A program made the position numbers and the translations under genes. The notes beneath the pieces are model-generated. The model was given only the letters and a program-made list of their open reading frames with translations. It searched no databases and was not told the origin of the DNA. From assembly GCA_966112795.1 (NCBI GenBank), contig CBHWED010000012.1, positions 1 through 29,595 on the forward strand: a stretch of 29,595 bases of DNA, written 5' to 3'. This document shows positions 15,169 to 25,268 of the stretch, one piece after another. Position 1 is the stretch's first letter. Each line of letters starts with the position of its first letter. The DNA is from Croceibacterium_A sp966112795. Lineage in GTDB: Bacteria; Pseudomonadota; Alphaproteobacteria; Sphingomonadales; Sphingomonadaceae.

Positions 15169-15861
15169 TCAGCCGCCGCTGTTGAGCCGGTAGCCGACCC
15201 CGAGCTCGTTGACGATCAGGCGCGGCTGCGCCGGATTGGCCTCGAGCTTCTGCCGCAAGTTGCGCACGACGATGCGCAAGTAATCGACCCGCTGTTCGTG
15301 CGCGGGACCCCAGACCGCGCGGAGCAGCTGGGTGTGGCTGATGACCTTGTCGGGGTGCTTGGCGAGCTCGGCGAGGACTTCGTACTCCTTGCGCGACAGG
15401 TGGACCTGTTCTCCTGCGCGCAGGATGCGGCGATGGCCGAGGTCGATGTCGATCTCGCCGACGACCACCCGCTCGCGCTCGGCGCTGCCCGCCAGGCGGT
15501 GGCGCAAGGCCGTGCGAATGCGGGCCAGCAGCTCCTCGGTATCGAACGGCTTGGTCAGGTAATCGTCGGCGCCGAGATCGAGCGCGGTGACCTTCTCGGC
15601 GACGTTCTCGCGCGCCGAGACGACCATCAGCGTCGCATCCGAACGCGCCTTGACCAGCGGGATCATCTCGAGCCCGTCGCGGTCGGGCAGGCCGAGGTCG
15701 AGCAGCACGGTGTCGGGCTTGTAGATGTCGAGCAGCGACAGCCCTTCGCGCGCGGTTCCGGCCTCGGCGACGTCGTGCCCGGCGCGCCGGAGCGCAGCGT
15801 GCAGCAGCCGGCGGACGTGCGCCTCATCCTCGACGATCAGTATCCGGGTCGCCTGCGCCAT
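15169..15861 (-). CDS. kdpE: KdpE response regulator
   Basis: This 230-residue OmpR/PhoB-type response regulator has the phosphoacceptor D55 in TVLLDLGLPDRDG. The supporting acidic pair E11-D12, the switch residue S82 and K104 in YLTKPF are also present. The C-terminal winged helix contains HLSRKEYEVLAELAKHPDKV and LLRAVWG, with VDYLRIVVRNLRQKLE as recognition region, closely following known KdpE proteins. It activates the kdp operon when phosphorylated by KdpD at low K+ or high osmotic stress. It follows kdpC by eight bases and so belongs to the kdpFABC transcript, while its kinase gene is on the opposite strand beyond kdpF. Confidence 0.95.
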   Translation of the reverse strand: MAQATRILIVEDEAHVRRLLHAALRRAGHDVAEAGTAREGLSLLDIYKPDTVLLDLGLPDRDGLEMIPLVKARSDATLMVVSARENVAEKVTALDLGADDYLTKPFDTEELLARIRTALRHRLAGSAERERVVVGEIDIDLGHRRILRAGEQVHLSRKEYEVLAELAKHPDKVISHTQLLRAVWGPAHEQRVDYLRIVVRNLRQKLEANPAQPRLIVNELGVGYRLNSGG

Positions 15862-15869
15862 GCTGCGGT

Positions 15870-16454
15870 TTAGGGCCGTCCGGCCATGCGGTCGAGATCG
15901 CGGTTGAGCGCGAGCACGTTGACCCGCGGCTCGCCAAGGACGCCGAGCGCCGGCTGCTCGACACGGCGGCGAACGAGCGCCGCGACATCCGCAGGCGGGA
16001 GGCCGCGCGCTGCCGCGACCCGGGGCACCTGATAAAGGGCGGCCTCGGGGCTGACGTGAGGGTCGAGCCCCGAGGCCGAGGCGGTCACCAGGTCGGGTGG
16101 GACTTGCGACCCCGGCGAGGTCTGGGTGGCAGCGAGACCGGCCTTCACGCGGTCGACCAGGACCTGGCTGGCCGGACCGAGGTTCGAGCCGGCCGAGGCG
16201 GTCGCGTCGTACCCGTCGCTCCCGGCAGCCGAGGGTCGGCCGTGGAAGTAGGCTGGGCTGGCGAAGCGCTGGCCGATCAGCTCGGAGCCGACGATGCGGC
16301 CGTCGTCGCGGATCAGGCTGCCGTTGGCCTGATGGGGGAACATGGCTTGGGCGATCCCGGTAAGCACGGCCGGATAGATCAGGCCCAGCAGGGCGGCGAA
16401 CAGCAGCGTCAGCACGAGGGCGGGACGCAAGGCGGTCTTGATATCGGTGAGCAT
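15870..16454 (-). CDS. kdpC: Potassium-transporting ATPase subunit C
   Basis: This 194-residue subunit has one N-terminal membrane helix (about 11-33, ALVLTLLFAALLGLIYPAVL) and an extracytoplasmic domain with the family motifs: GSELIGQRFASPAYFHGRPSA, YDATASAGSNLGPASQ, SASGLDPHVSPEAALYQVPR and LGEPRVNVLALN. KdpC binds KdpA and KdpB and supports ATP and K+ binding in the high-affinity K+ pump. Two residues differ from the commonest consensus (SAGSNLGP for SGGSNLGP, ASASGLDP for ASGSGLDP), which are minor changes. It starts nine bases after kdpB stops. Confidence 0.96.
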   Translation of the reverse strand: MLTDIKTALRPALVLTLLFAALLGLIYPAVLTGIAQAMFPHQANGSLIRDDGRIVGSELIGQRFASPAYFHGRPSAAGSDGYDATASAGSNLGPASQVLVDRVKAGLAATQTSPGSQVPPDLVTASASGLDPHVSPEAALYQVPRVAAARGLPPADVAALVRRRVEQPALGVLGEPRVNVLALNRDLDRMAGRP

Positions 16455-16463
16455 CGGGGTTCC

Positions 16464-18494
<2,031 letters not shown>

Positions 18495-18503
18495 GATCGC
18501 CTC

Positions 18504-20204
18504 TCAGAACAGCTGGCCGCGGACCATCGCCAGGTGATCGGCGACAGGTCCGAGCGCGAGGCCGGGAAGGAAGGTGAGGCCGCCCAGGATCAGGATGATC
18601 CCGACCAGGAGGCCGACCCACAGCGGGCCGGTCGTGGGAAACGATCCGGCGGTTTCGGGGGTGTACTTCTTGGCCGCGAGGTTGCCGGCGATGGCGAGGA
18701 TCGGCACGATCACGAAGAACCGCCCGAGCCACATCGCGAGGCCGAGCAACCCGTTGTAGAACGGCGTCGCGGCGGTGAGCCCGGCGAAGGCCGAGCCGTT
18801 GTTGCCGGTCCCCGAGCTGTAGGCATAGAGGATTTCGGTGAAGCCGTGCGGCCCCTTGTTGAGCGGGCCGGCGAGGCCGGCGGGCATCACCGCCGACAGC
18901 GCGGTCAGACCGAGGATCGACAGCGGCAGCACGGCGATCGCCAGCACCGCGAGCTTGACCTCGCGGCTTTCGATCTTCTTGCCGACGTACTCGGGCGTAC
19001 GGCCGACCATCAGCCCGGCGACGAACACCGCGAGAATGGCGAACACCAGGAAGCCGTAGATTCCCGCGCCGACGCCACCGATCACGACTTCGCCAAGCTG
19101 CATGTTGAACAGCGGGATCATCCCGCCGAGCGCGGTGAAGCTGTCGTGCATCGCGTTGACCGCGCCGCACGAGGCCGCGGTGGTGACGACCGCGAACAGT
19201 GCGCTCGCGGCGACGCCGAAGCGCACTTCCTTGCCTTCCATGTTGCCGCCCGCGAGGCCGAGCGCATGGAGGTTCGGATTGCCCGCGGCTTCCTGCCAGT
19301 AGGCCACGCCGGCCCCGGCGATGAACAGGATCATCATCGCAGCGAGGATCACCCAGCCCTGGCGCGTGTTGCCCATCGCCTTGCCGAAGCACCAGGTCAG
19401 GCCCGAGCCGATCGCGAAGATCGATACCATCTGCACGAGGTTGGTCAGCGCCGTCGGATTCTCGAACGGGTGCGCCGAGTTGGCGTTGAAGAACCCGCCA
19501 CCGTTGGTGCCGAGCATCTTGATCGCTTCCTGCGAGGCGACCGGCCCGAGCACGAGCGTTTGCTTGGCCCCTTCGAGCGTGGTCGCGTCGACCAGGCTGG
19601 CGAATGTCTGCGGCACCCCGCTGGCGACGAGGAACAGCGCGTAGACGAGGCACAGCGGCAGCAGCAGGTAGAGCGTCACTCGGGTGAGGTCCGCCCAGAA
19701 GTTGCCGATCCCGCTCGCTTCCCGCCGCGCGAAGCCGCGGAACAGCGCGAAGGCGATGGCAATGCCGGTCGCGGCGCTGAGGAAGTTGTGGATCGTCAGC
19801 CCGAGCATCTGCGAGAGGATCGACAGCGTCTCGCCCGAGTAGCTCTGCCAGTTGGTGTTGGTGGTGAAGCTGACCGCGGTGTTGAATGCGAGGTCCGCGC
19901 TCTGCCCGTCGAGCCCGCGCGGGTTGAGCGGCAGCACCGCCTGCAGGCGCAGGATCGCGTACGTGAAGAGGAAGGTCACGAGCTGGAACAGCAGCATGTG
20001 CACCGCGTAGCGTCGCCAGCCCATGTCGGCCGCGGGGTCGATTCCGGCGGACCGGTAGAAACCGCGCTCGACCGGGCCGAGCACCGCGTGAAGCGGCGTG
20101 CGCCGCCCTTCGTAGAGCGCGAACAGCCACAGCCCGAGCGGCTTGGCGAGCGCGACGACGATCCCCGCGAACACGAGGATCAGCGCCCATCCCTGGAAAG
20201 TCAT
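18504..20204 (-). CDS. kdpA: Potassium-transporting ATPase K+-binding subunit
   Basis: This 566-residue channel-like subunit has about ten membrane helices. Four selectivity-filter loops are present in order: SFTTNTNWQSYSGE at 112-124, LGTNGGGFFNANSAHP at 231-246, SCGAVNAMHDSF at 345-356, and SSGTGNNGSAFAG at 463-475. These bind K+ and feed it to KdpB. The ATG at 20204 gives MTFQGWALILVFAGIV, has GAAGG eight bases upstream, and lies 11 bases after the kdpF stop. The open frame continues upstream through kdpF in another register and is not used. Confidence 0.97.
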   Translation of the reverse strand: MTFQGWALILVFAGIVVALAKPLGLWLFALYEGRRTPLHAVLGPVERGFYRSAGIDPAADMGWRRYAVHMLLFQLVTFLFTYAILRLQAVLPLNPRGLDGQSADLAFNTAVSFTTNTNWQSYSGETLSILSQMLGLTIHNFLSAATGIAIAFALFRGFARREASGIGNFWADLTRVTLYLLLPLCLVYALFLVASGVPQTFASLVDATTLEGAKQTLVLGPVASQEAIKMLGTNGGGFFNANSAHPFENPTALTNLVQMVSIFAIGSGLTWCFGKAMGNTRQGWVILAAMMILFIAGAGVAYWQEAAGNPNLHALGLAGGNMEGKEVRFGVAASALFAVVTTAASCGAVNAMHDSFTALGGMIPLFNMQLGEVVIGGVGAGIYGFLVFAILAVFVAGLMVGRTPEYVGKKIESREVKLAVLAIAVLPLSILGLTALSAVMPAGLAGPLNKGPHGFTEILYAYSSGTGNNGSAFAGLTAATPFYNGLLGLAMWLGRFFVIVPILAIAGNLAAKKYTPETAGSFPTTGPLWVGLLVGIILILGGLTFLPGLALGPVADHLAMVRGQLF

Positions 20205-20215
20205 GGCGAGTGCCT

Positions 20216-20305
20216 TCAGAACTTCTCGGGCCGAACGAGCACGGCGACGAGGTAGAGGAAGAGGCCGAGCGCGGTCAGCCCGGCGAGCGCGAGGTCGAGC
20301 GTCAT
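20216..20305 (-). CDS. kdpF: Potassium-transporting ATPase subunit F
   Basis: This 29-residue, one-helix peptide has the same length as E. coli KdpF, which stabilises the KdpFABC complex in the inner membrane. It runs from MTLDLALAGLTALGLFLYL to the typical end VRPEKF. The ATG at 20305 has GAGGAGG seven bases upstream. It sits directly before kdpA and two bases after a second tiny membrane ORF. Confidence 0.9.
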   Translation of the reverse strand: MTLDLALAGLTALGLFLYLVAVLVRPEKF

Positions 20306-20307
20306 CG

Positions 20308-20391
20308 TCACGCCTCCTCGCACAGGCGGGCGTAAGCCAGCGTGGCCGCGAGGAGCCCGCCGAGTGCGGCGAGCCAGAGCAGATCCTGCAT
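20308..20391 (-). CDS. 27-residue membrane peptide ahead of kdpF
   Basis: This short gene translates to a 27-residue peptide beginning MQDLLWLAALGGLLAATLAY and ending ARLCEEA: one hydrophobic helix followed by a charged tail with a Cys. It has a good ribosome site (GAAGGG, seven bases before the ATG at 20391), and only two bases separate its stop from the kdpF start. Its tail codons supply the kdpF ribosome site. Similar unnamed mini-ORFs sit before kdpF in other proteobacteria as far as I recall. It could be an extra small Kdp subunit, a membrane regulator or a coupling ORF; the function is unknown. Confidence 0.65.
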   Translation of the reverse strand: MQDLLWLAALGGLLAATLAYARLCEEA

Positions 20392-20557
20392 CGGAAGACC
20401 CTTCGTTCCTGCCGCACCGATCGTCGCGGCAGGCGCCGAAGTAGGCGCTCACCGCATTAAGGTTCGACGGCGAAAGCCGGCCCGGCGCATTAAATCGGCG
20501 TTAGAATCGCGCTCGCCTCGGTGGCATTCGCAAGCGCTCGCGCGTAATTGTCGGGCG
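20392..20557. promoter_or_regulatory. Divergent control region of kdpFABC-E and kdpD
   Basis: These 166 bases separate the two kdp transcription units. Two direct copies of CGCATTAA (20453-20460 and 20486-20493) start 33 bases apart, about three helical turns, in an otherwise GC-rich stretch. On the minus strand they read TTAATGCG. They are candidate KdpE half-sites serving either or both directions. An AATTGTCGGGCG segment precedes kdpD without a strong ribosome site. Confidence 0.45.
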
Positions 20558-23218
20558 ATGCCGCAGAGCGACGACCGCCCTTCCCCGGAAGCCCTGCTGC
20601 GTGCCGCGCAGCGCGAGGAGCGCGGCAAGCTCAAGATCTTCCTCGGTGCCGCACCAGGCGTCGGCAAGACCTTCGAAATGCTGCGCGAAGGCGCCGAGCG
20701 GCTCAGGGACGGGGACGATGTCGTGGTCGCGGTGGTCGAAACCCACGGTCGCGCTGAAACCAAGGCGCTGCTCGCGCCGCTCGAAGTCCTGCCCCGGCGG
20801 CAGCACGACCATCGCGGCCACACGCTCGAGGAGATGGACCTCGACGCGGTGCTCGCCCGCCGGCCCGAGCTCGCGCTGGTCGACGAGTTCGCCCATACCA
20901 ACGCCGAAGGCGGCCGCCACCCGAAGCGCTGGCAGGACGTGATGGAGCTGCTCGACGCGGGGATCGACGTCTACACCACGCTCAACGTCCAGCACGTCGA
21001 GAGCCTCAGCGACGTCGTCGCGAGCTTCACCAAAGTGCGCGTGCGCGAGACGGTGCCCGACAGCGTGTTCGACGGCGCCGAGATCGAGGTCGTCGACCTG
21101 CCGCCCGACGAGCTCATCGAGCGGCTCAAGGAAGGCAAAGTCTACATTCCCGACGAAGCGGCCCGCGCGCTCGGCCACTTCTTCTCCAAGCCCAATCTCT
21201 CGGCCTTGCGCGAGATGGCCTTGCGCCGTGCTGCGCTCAGCGTCGACCGCGCGCTGCTCGACGATCTCGATGCGAGTGCGGTGCCCGGGGCCTTCGCGGG
21301 CGGCGACCGCGTGCTCGTCGCGGTCAGCGAGCTGCCCGGTTCGGACACGCTTGTCCGCGCCGCGAAACGCTTGGCCGACGCGTTGCGGGCACCGTGGCAG
21401 GCCGTGTTCATCGAGACTCCGCGCGCACAGGGCTTCAGCGAGGACCAACGACGCGACGTCGCTGACACGCTGCGGCTCGCCGCGAGCCTCGGCGCGACGA
21501 TCGCTACGGTGCCTGCTGAAAGCGTCATCGAAGGTCTCACGCGCCACGTGCGCGAGACACGCGCGACGCAGCTCGTGCTCGGCAAGTCCGTCCGCAGCTG
21601 GTGGTTCGAGTTGCGCCACGGCTCGGTCGTCGACGCGATGCTGCGCGCGGGCGAGGAGCTCGCGGTGCACGTCATGCCGGCCAAGGCCGAGGCGACGACG
21701 GCCCGCGTTTCGCCGGCACCCCGCTCTGCTTGGGGCCGGCCGCGCGACTACGCGGCAATCGCGGTGCTCGTCGGCGCGGCAACCGGGCTCGGTAAACTGG
21801 CCGAACCGTTGATCGGCATCGGCGGCGTCGACCTCGTCTACCTGCTCCCGGTGATCGCAGCCTCGGGGCGCTTCGGGCTGCGGCCGGGGCTCGCCGCGGG
21901 GATCGCCTCGGCGCTGGCCTACAACTTCTTCTTCCTGCCGCCGGTGCACACGTTCACCGTGGCCGATCCGCAAAGCGTGCTGACGATGTTCGTGCTGCTC
22001 GCGGTCGGCGCGTTCACCGCGAACCTCGCCGGCCGCCTGAAAGCCCGCGCCACGCTGGGCGCGCGCAGCGCGCAGGAAAACGCTGCGGTGGCCGCATTCG
22101 GACAGACGCTGGCGCGCACGTCGGACTGGAAGACCACCAGCGAGCTGGTCTGCGCCGAGATCGCCCGCCTGCTCGAGCTCAACGTGGTGCTGCTCAACTC
22201 GAGCGAGGGCCAGCTTCACGTGGTCGCCTCCTCGTCCGATTTCGGCGAGCTCGGTCCGGTCGACATGGCTGCGGCCGATTGGGCGTGGTCGCGCGGCGAG
22301 CCGGCTGGCGCGGGAACCGGGACGCTCAACGCCGCCGACTGGCAGTTTCACCCGCTCAAGACCGCGCTCGGCGTGCTGGCGGTGATCGGCCTGTCGCGCC
22401 CGGACGGGCAGGATCCGGTCCCGGCCGAGCGCGTGCTGCTGCTGCAGACCCTGCTCGGCCAGGCTGCGCTCGCGCACGAGCGGCTCAAGCTCGAAAGCCA
22501 GGTCCGCGACGTCTCGGTGCTCGAGGAACGCGATCGCCTGCGCGCGGCGCTACTGTCGTCGATCGGGCACGACTTGCGCACGCCGCTGACCTCAGTGGCC
22601 AGCGCGATCGAGGCGATCGGCGTCGAGCACCCCGACGCGCCGACACTGCCGGTCGCGCGGATGGAAGTGGCGCGGCTGCGGCGCTTCCTCGACAACCTGC
22701 TCGACATGGTCCGGATCGACAGCGGCGCGCTGGACCTGCATCCGGAACCGATCGACCTGATCGACGCGATCGGCAGCGCCGTGCACGACCTCAAGGACCT
22801 GTTCCGCGGCCGCCATATCGATCTCAAGGTGCCGGCGAACCTGCCGTTCGTGACCGCCGACCCGACCCTGCTGCATCACATCCTCATCAACCTGCTCGCC
22901 AACGCCGCGCAGCACGGCGGCGAGGCCGGCACGATCACGGTCGAGGGCAAGCGCACGCCGGACGCGGTCCTGCTGTCGATCAGCGACCAGGGCCCCGGCC
23001 TTCCGCCGGGCAGCGAGCAGCGCATCTTCGAGACCTTCGCCCATGGCCGCGGCAGCGACCGGCACGGCGGCAGCGGGCTCGGGCTGGCGATCGTCAAGGG
23101 GTTCGCCGACGCGATGGGCCTGGCGACCACCGCGCGCAACCACGAAGGGGGCGGGGCGAAGTTCACGCTCGGCTTTCCGGCGTCGCTGCTGGCGAGCCCT
23201 CACGCGGACGCCACCTAA
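20558..23218 (+). CDS. kdpD: KdpD sensor histidine kinase
   Basis: This 886-residue K+/turgor sensor has full domain order. The N-terminal KdpD domain carries Walker A GAAPGVGKT at 30-38 and DEFAHTN at 109-115. A universal-stress-like domain follows (about 245-370). Four closely spaced membrane helices (about 397-491) hold YNFFFLPPVHTF. A GAF-like region is next, and the histidine kinase core has phospho-acceptor H671 in IGHDLRTPLTS. HATPase motifs are NLLANAAQHGG, DQGPGLPPG and GGSGLGLAIVKGF. It phosphorylates or dephosphorylates KdpE. The ATG at 20558 (MPQSDDRPSPEALL) is the best start, because the frame upstream runs into the kdpF-side region. It is transcribed divergently from the pump genes and kdpE, so sensor and regulator levels can be set separately. 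Confidence 0.96.
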   Translation: MPQSDDRPSPEALLRAAQREERGKLKIFLGAAPGVGKTFEMLREGAERLRDGDDVVVAVVETHGRAETKALLAPLEVLPRRQHDHRGHTLEEMDLDAVLARRPELALVDEFAHTNAEGGRHPKRWQDVMELLDAGIDVYTTLNVQHVESLSDVVASFTKVRVRETVPDSVFDGAEIEVVDLPPDELIERLKEGKVYIPDEAARALGHFFSKPNLSALREMALRRAALSVDRALLDDLDASAVPGAFAGGDRVLVAVSELPGSDTLVRAAKRLADALRAPWQAVFIETPRAQGFSEDQRRDVADTLRLAASLGATIATVPAESVIEGLTRHVRETRATQLVLGKSVRSWWFELRHGSVVDAMLRAGEELAVHVMPAKAEATTARVSPAPRSAWGRPRDYAAIAVLVGAATGLGKLAEPLIGIGGVDLVYLLPVIAASGRFGLRPGLAAGIASALAYNFFFLPPVHTFTVADPQSVLTMFVLLAVGAFTANLAGRLKARATLGARSAQENAAVAAFGQTLARTSDWKTTSELVCAEIARLLELNVVLLNSSEGQLHVVASSSDFGELGPVDMAAADWAWSRGEPAGAGTGTLNAADWQFHPLKTALGVLAVIGLSRPDGQDPVPAERVLLLQTLLGQAALAHERLKLESQVRDVSVLEERDRLRAALLSSIGHDLRTPLTSVASAIEAIGVEHPDAPTLPVARMEVARLRRFLDNLLDMVRIDSGALDLHPEPIDLIDAIGSAVHDLKDLFRGRHIDLKVPANLPFVTADPTLLHHILINLLANAAQHGGEAGTITVEGKRTPDAVLLSISDQGPGLPPGSEQRIFETFAHGRGSDRHGGSGLGLAIVKGFADAMGLATTARNHEGGGAKFTLGFPASLLASPHADAT

Positions 23219-23262
23219 GCACAGGAAAAGACGCGCGATCTTCGGTGCACTTTGGAGCACCG

Positions 23263-23289
23263 GGGAAACCGTTTGCGGTGAAAGCCGTT
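23263..23289 (+). promoter_or_regulatory. Possible EcfG-type (general stress) promoter
   Basis: GGGAAAC (23263-23269) and CGTT (23286-23289) are 16 bases apart, resembling the GGAAC/CGTT elements of alphaproteobacterial EcfG promoters with one imperfect base. It lies 36 bases before the ATG of the three-repeat protein, in the 106-base gap after kdpD. Confidence 0.35.
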
Positions 23290-23324
23290 TTCGCTTGGCG
23301 GAGGGGCAACTGCAAAGGTGCCCT

Positions 23325-24215
23325 ATGAAGAAACATATTGCTTTGGCCGCCGCTGCAGCGGTGAGTCTCGCTGCCGGACACGCGGTGGCCCAGTCTGCCG
23401 ACACGCAAGCGTCGCAGGACCGGATCGCGGCGATTTTCGGCGCTCTGTTCGGCGACCGGTTCGGGGCCACGTCCTCAATCGAGGCGCAGTGGGCCTCGGG
23501 CAAGACGCCGCTGTCCAACCAGCGCGTGGCGTTCGAAACCCGCGTCGATAACGAAGTCCGCACCGGCAACCTGACCCAGGCGACCGGCGCGCGGCTCAAG
23601 TCCGATTACTACGACCTGGTCCAGCTCGAGACGCGCTATGGCGCCGACCGGCGCTTCACCAGCAGCGAGCGCAGCGAGCTCGCCGATCGTTACGGCGAGC
23701 TGACCCAGGTCCTCGCCGACCGCGGCTACGCGGACAATACGACCGTGGCGACCGCCGAGGTGGCCGACGGGCGCGCGGCATTCGACAGCCGGGTCAACAC
23801 CGCGGTCTCGCAACGGCGCATCAGCCGGACCCAGGGTTCGCGTCTCAAGTCCGACTACGCGCAAGTCGTCCAGGTGGAATCGGGCTACCTGCGTGACGGG
23901 CAGCTCAGCGCCAACGAACGGGCCGACCTCGATGCGCGCCTCGATGCGCTCGATGTCCGGCTCGGCGACACCGGCTATGCCGCCGCTCCGCTGACGCCGC
24001 GTGCGCGGCTCGACGCGATCGGGCGTGCGCTGCCGGCGAGCGGGCTGTCGAGCGCGGCTCGGACGCAGCTCCAGGTCGAATACCAGGATCTCACCCGGCT
24101 CGAGGCGGCCTATGCCCGGCTCAATCCCTCGGCCGACGAGCAGGCCTATCTCGACCGCAGGCTGTCCGAGCTCGAGACGCGCGCGCGCGTGCGGCTCGGG
24201 GCCAACAGCTACTAG
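23325..24215 (+). CDS. Secreted three-repeat helical protein, unknown function
   Basis: I do not recognise a named family. The 296-residue protein has a Sec signal peptide of about 22 residues (MKKHIALAAAAAVSLAAGHA then VA/Q), so it is periplasmic or outside. After a linker with DRIAAIFGALFGDRFG, three related units occur at about 67-135, 150-218 and 227-293. Each runs roughly RxAFxxRVxxxVxxxxLxxxxGxRLKSDYxxLVQLExxY, then a loop and an S-x-x-E-R-x-x-L-x-x-R-L helix, with units 1 and 2 ending in GY. Charged helices predominate and there is no Cys, which suggests an elongated helical bundle. The ATG has AAGGTG upstream. The frame through kdpD upstream is not real. It ends sharing CTAG with the convergent regulator gene. 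Confidence 0.82.
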   Translation: MKKHIALAAAAAVSLAAGHAVAQSADTQASQDRIAAIFGALFGDRFGATSSIEAQWASGKTPLSNQRVAFETRVDNEVRTGNLTQATGARLKSDYYDLVQLETRYGADRRFTSSERSELADRYGELTQVLADRGYADNTTVATAEVADGRAAFDSRVNTAVSQRRISRTQGSRLKSDYAQVVQVESGYLRDGQLSANERADLDARLDALDVRLGDTGYAAAPLTPRARLDAIGRALPASGLSSAARTQLQVEYQDLTRLEAAYARLNPSADEQAYLDRRLSELETRARVRLGANSY

Positions 24216-25191
24216 GCTGCCCGCGCGGCAGCGTGGCCGATCGTGGCGAAGTACCGCGCCATCGCATCGGCCGCGCTGTCGCTGAGCACGAGGAACGCGC
24301 GGCGCCGGTCGCTTTCGTCGTCGACCCGTTCGAGCAGGCCGGCGGCGGTCAGTTGGCCGATCCAGCGCAGGGCGGTGGTCGGCGGTACGCCGCTGGCGAT
24401 GCACAGCGAGGTGACCGAGACCCGCTTGTGCTCGGCGCGCGCGGCAGTCAGGTCGAGCAGCATGTCCCACGCCGGATCGGCAAACAGCGCCGCATCGAAG
24501 AAGCGCGCGCGCATCTGACGCTGGCGGATGATCTGGCGGATCATCCGCGGATCGGGCGGCGGCACGAACGCTTGCCGCACGTCGCCGGCAGGCGAGGCGG
24601 CGAATTCACGATGCGGACTTTCGAAGTGGACCACGCGGGCGTCGCGCGTCGATGCGAGACCCGGCGCTGCGAGCCGGTCGATCCGCTCGGCGATCTCGCC
24701 GACCTGCTCGGTCAGCCGCAGCAGCGCGAGGCGGTCGTCGTGGCTCAGCTCGCGCAGGCGCCGCGGCCGGCGCGCAAGCGCGCGGCCGAGCGCGACGACC
24801 CGCTCCGCGCTCGTCGGATCGACAAGGATCTGCGGCGCAGACTGGTCGCAGCAGGCGAACACGTCCTCGAGCGCGGCGACGCTGGTCGAGATCACCAGCC
24901 GCGCGCCCGAGCGCGCGGCGCGCAAGTCGAGCCGGGCCAGCGCAGCCAGCCCGGCAGCGTCGACCTGCGGGCAATCGAGCAGGACGACCTCGCCGAGCGC
25001 GCGCGGTTCGCCTTCAAACAGCGCCGCGAGCGGCGCACAGTCGTGCACCGATAGCCCGGCCGCCTCGACATCGCCGCGCAGCTCGTCGCGCACGTGCGCG
25101 TGATCGGCAAAGATCGACGCGGTCAGCGGGAGGCCGCCGGGGTCTTTCGCGGCAGAGTCGGCAGCGGCGTAGGCGAAGTCGGACTGGACAT
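24212..25191 (-). CDS. MarR-like winged-helix regulator with extra N-terminal domain; start frameshifted or unclear
   Basis: The body (about 326 codons, continuous from 25189 to 24212) has an N-terminal receiver-like alpha/beta region (TASIFADHAHVRDELRGD, then LGEVVLLDCPQ, ARLVISTSVAALEDVF, APQILVD) without a clear phosphorylation pocket. The C-terminal MarR-type winged helix contains MLLDLTAARAEHKRVSVTSL, ASGVPPTTALRWIGQLTAAGL and the wing DDESDRRRAFLVLS. It should bind DNA as a dimer; the ligand and targets are unknown. The only ATG with a good ribosome site (GGGAG, seven bases before 25191) reads a different frame and stops after 22 codons. The true frame has no ATG or TTG nearby, only a GTG at 25093, which would remove the first strand. 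The coordinates span from that ATG and so assume a one-base loss just after it. Confidence 0.7.
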
Positions 25192-25268
25192 GGCGCAGCT
25201 CCCTGATTCGAGTCGGAACAGGATGCGAACAAAACAGGATCGCGTCAAGAATATCCGTTACGCTCGAC

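Noticed and set aside
18534..20255. 573-codon frame antisense to kdpA, and similar ones over kdpB/C (16056-17213) and kdpD (20501-22477)
   Set aside because: Highly charged, low-information sequence typical of GC-skewed shadows; the opposite strand encodes intact Kdp proteins.
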